Assembly (NCBI GenBank): GCA_001899635.1
Contig: MKVQ01000020.1
Span: 100,051-164,050, forward strand
DNA from: Myxococcales bacterium 68-20
GTDB taxonomy: Bacteria > Myxococcota_A > Polyangia > Polyangiales > Polyangiaceae
Direction of reading: 5' to 3'
Length of the DNA stretch: 64,000 bases
The notes below the pieces were generated by a model. That model was not told the DNA's origin, did no database searches, and saw only the letters and a list, made by a program, of their open reading frames with translations. Shown here piece by piece: positions 62,901 through 64,000 of this stretch (the stretch's first letter is position 1; each line of letters opens with the position of its first letter). Position numbers and translations under genes: made by a program.

Positions 62901-63823
62901 TCGATCCAGACGGCGACCGCGCCCTGCACGGCGACGAGCACGTCGCGATCGGCGGGCGCCTCGAAGAACGTCTCGACGTAGAAGATGCCGTCGTCGGTCT
63001 TCTCCTTGCTCGCGGTCAGGCAGCGATGGCGCTCCGTCTCGAGGACGTGCGGAACGCTCCCGCGCGACGGCTCCTCCGGCCACGACGGCGGCCAGGGCGC
63101 CCGCTCGGCCGCGAACGAGCGCCGGCGATCGGGCGCCGACCCGCGGCCGAAGGGGCCGGCGATACGGACGTTGCGAGCGCAGCCCATCCGGCTGGTGACG
63201 AGCGTGTCGAACGCGTCGCCGGTGACCTCGGCCCGATCACGCGTCTCGGCCGACGACCACTCGTGGAGCTCGGCGAGCGCGCGCCAGCCGACATGGCCTG
63301 GCGCGGCGAGGATCGACTCGAGCACCGCGGCGTTGTTCTTCCACAGATTCGAGACGCTGCCGCGAAGACTGACGAGATGGTGCGTCGCCATCCACGCCGC
63401 GAGCGGAGCGCTGGCGTCCTCGCTCTTCTTCGCATGCCCGAGCGCGGCCACGTAGCCCTGCGCCGCGCGCTTCGGATCGCCGTGTGCCTCGTCCCAGATT
63501 GCTCCGCCGAGCGCGGCGTAGAGCGCGTCTCCCGAGGTCTTCTTCGAGAGCAGTCGGTTCCGTGCCTCCTCGGCGCCCTTCGCGGTGCCGCCCGGCGCGA
63601 ACATCTCGTCGAGGAGCCAGCGACCGACGACCTCGCCGTCGGTCGACGACTTCCCCTGGCTCCGAAGCTTCGACAGCGCGATCGGCGTCTTGGCGTCCGG
63701 CGGCCCTCCGCACGCACCGACGGCCGTCGAGAGCACGCCAGCGACGAGAAGCGCTCCGATGGCGCGCGTCACGGTCCGTCGCGCGCTGAGGCAACGTGCA
63801 TCGTTCTTCGTGATGGGTTCCAT
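59984..63823 (-). CDS. Large DUF3857/transglutaminase-like lipoprotein with TPR region
   Basis: 1279 residues from ATG 63823 (AAGGA 5 nt upstream); a GTG at 63895 that overlaps the preceding stop would add 24 residues. Signal peptide with lipobox near residue 38 (LSTAVGAC). Residues 50-650 are helical repeats with TPR spacing (ADVLMRSGDPSAAAAQLEKA, LAKNPADVQARFRLADHAYA). About 680-900 is DUF3857 (SEMLEHEIVRMQSQEAVDRE, FRVIKPDGTILEPEPVAGKP). Next comes a transglutaminase-like domain without the usual catalytic Cys: the GDCKD motif region reads GRAGSRQAAFSYLMRLLDMKAE. A beta-rich C-terminal domain follows. Proteins of this type are periplasmic and of unknown role. Convergent with the TPR gene. 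Confidence 0.82.
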   Translation of the reverse strand: MEPITKNDARCLSARRTVTRAIGALLVAGVLSTAVGACGGPPDAKTPIALSKLRSQGKSSTDGEVVGRWLLDEMFAPGGTAKGAEEARNRLLSKKTSGDALYAALGGAIWDEAHGDPKRAAQGYVAALGHAKKSEDASAPLAAWMATHHLVSLRGSVSNLWKNNAAVLESILAAPGHVGWRALAELHEWSSAETRDRAEVTGDAFDTLVTSRMGCARNVRIAGPFGRGSAPDRRRSFAAERAPWPPSWPEEPSRGSVPHVLETERHRCLTASKEKTDDGIFYVETFFEAPADRDVLVAVQGAVAVWIDDVLVVDRDLRQWGVWQRFGGAVRVPKGRHRVLARVMNDAASVRLMNLDGSAANLATDSDATKPYGIGRPVGLPDPNPISRIVAETAAGRDARLSPLVVALAAHAAWIDGLSDVAATLMQPLVEPKDAAPIALLFAAQYARGDLAFAEQVRRITEKELYARAYAADDRLWYARAWLVLDDADQRGLVEAVEPLRKLAADLPGVPQVTEQLARVYGRLGWRAERMRAVKGLSERFPDDRDALGLHLTALEDDGALAEADKVAARIKQLDPDAEIDLDRALARRDWKAAIAELRRLEKRRPDRKEIAGRIADVLMRSGDPSAAAAQLEKALAKNPADVQARFRLADHAYAQGDTSALRRALAAALQAGAKGIEIREAVEILEGASLLEPYRMDGRKIIREFEAWEKSGKHMDGNAARILDYAAVWVHSDGSSEMLEHEIVRMQSQEAVDRESEQKPPEGLVLRFRVIKPDGTILEPEPVAGKPTLTLPHLEVGDYFELEHIIAMPSEGAKGKRYRGPHWFFREADKGYWRSEFVVMAPKDRPVEIETIGQVPKPTTAERGPFLERRWRVDESPPAPEEADAPNPREFLPSVRIGWGIDLEDTLLRYVDAASEETPVDPRLVRVAREIVKGIPASKQDERARALYKFVGETVQDAQENDGRRVITGRAGSRQAAFSYLMRLLDMKAELALVKSRIAMPPAGKMSEVETYDNVVTRLDIGGDGRWLTLRDKFAPFGYVPAELRGQPAIRLVPGTPRTTTPQLGDADGVRIEGRAFLKEDGSASVELSQSYVGRMGIGLRAVFDRVAESKRSEFVETRLLANNLPGARLKDFRMENKDDLAAPLVLKMKADVPQLARNIGGGKLLLKQLFSVDIAQIASLPQRQTPLLLGSSSHVEVDFQIIAPTTMRLPASLPGGELRDGDRSVIVKDAVEGNALKLVRVVDIPAGRVQPGAEYARFVQFTQSADELLAREIAIGN

Positions 63824-63891
63824 CTGTCCTTCGTCCGCGTCCATGCTCGTCGCGCTCTTCGTGCCCTCGCGGCTAGCGAGCCGGCGCTGGT

Positions 63892-64000
63892 TCACTTCGA
63901 CACCGTGTACGTCACGGTCTGGCCGAGCTCGCGATCGACCTGCTCGCAGAACGCGCGGAACGCTGCGTACTCGCTCGCCGGGATGCGCGACTTCGTGATC
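63892..64000 (-). CDS. C-terminal end of a DUF3857-type protein (partial)
   Basis: 35 codons are visible before the TGA at 63894-63892: SRIPASEYAAFRAFCEQVD then RELGQTVTYTVSK. This 'ip..eY..fr.f..qvd' ending is the usual C-terminus of DUF3857/transglutaminase-core proteins. The rest lies beyond the window. Its stop overlaps a possible GTG start of the downstream DUF3857 gene (GTGA), so the two are very likely an operon of paralogues. Confidence 0.65.
   Translation of the reverse strand, partial: ITKSRIPASEYAAFRAFCEQVDRELGQTVTYTVSK

Overview
The window looks like a chromosome segment of a high-GC myxobacterium-like organism (phylum Myxococcota, probably a polyangial relative). The evidence is very high GC, many short lipoproteins with Asp/Gly/Ser-rich linkers, an IgGFc-binding-domain lipoprotein, a MYXO-CTERM-type C-terminus, a sigma54 activator with a tetratricopeptide-like sensor region, and DUF4142 and DUF3857 proteins. 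dnaN, recF and gyrB lie together and two parS-like ParB sites lie 17-20 kb away, so the segment is probably close to the replication origin. dnaA is not in the window.

Layout. 1-4.2 kb: RCC1-repeat protein (5' end cut off), IgGFc-binding lipoprotein and an acidic-linker lipoprotein, all on plus. 4.2-5.3 kb: a small accessory scar made of a broken metalloprotease/tectonin gene, a serine-recombinase remnant and a tRNA-Ser(CGA). 5.4-10.7 kb: a lipoprotein and a sigma54 enhancer-binding protein on minus, diverging from two DUF4142-like lipoproteins. 10.8-18 kb: secA, a small membrane protein, an extended SDR epimerase and a GNAT-like protein, all on minus. 18.2-22.3 kb: lipoprotein, outer-membrane barrel protein, zapA, bioF and bioD on plus, with a five-copy intergenic repeat and two parS-like sites. 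22.3-25.1 kb: a 2.8 kb gene desert built of decayed tandem repeats. 25.1-30.4 kb: a CcmA-like ATPase on minus, then the moxR-DUF58-transglutaminase operon on plus.

31.3-40.2 kb: clpB, a Cys-rich lipoprotein, gyrB, recF and dnaN on minus. 40.7-47.6 kb: M28 peptidase, a tandem-repeat tract, and a cytochrome-c maturation operon led by a CcmF-CcmH fusion. 48.2-55.8 kb: an eight-gene minus-strand run coding for a Coq4-like protein, Baeyer-Villiger monooxygenase, SDR, alpha/beta hydrolase, methyltransferase, SctQ/FliN-type SpoA protein, lipoprotein and aminotransferase. A PucR/CdaR-type regulator diverges from it. 57.3-59.3 kb: a truncated, frameshifted MYXO-CTERM protein and a TPR protein. 59.3-60 kb: a 43-bp palindromic tandem repeat. 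60-64 kb: two overlapping DUF3857-type genes, the second cut by the window end.

The most unusual feature is the amount of different, locally private tandem repeat in intergenic space (units of about 36, 43, 48, 68, 131 and 140 bp) around an origin-proximal region. Other points of note are the degenerate parS-type sites inside biotin genes, four genes with an identical TANNNT-N7-ATG leaderless arrangement, the CcmF-CcmH fusion, and a type-III-secretion-type SpoA protein embedded in a lipid/alcohol-metabolism operon.
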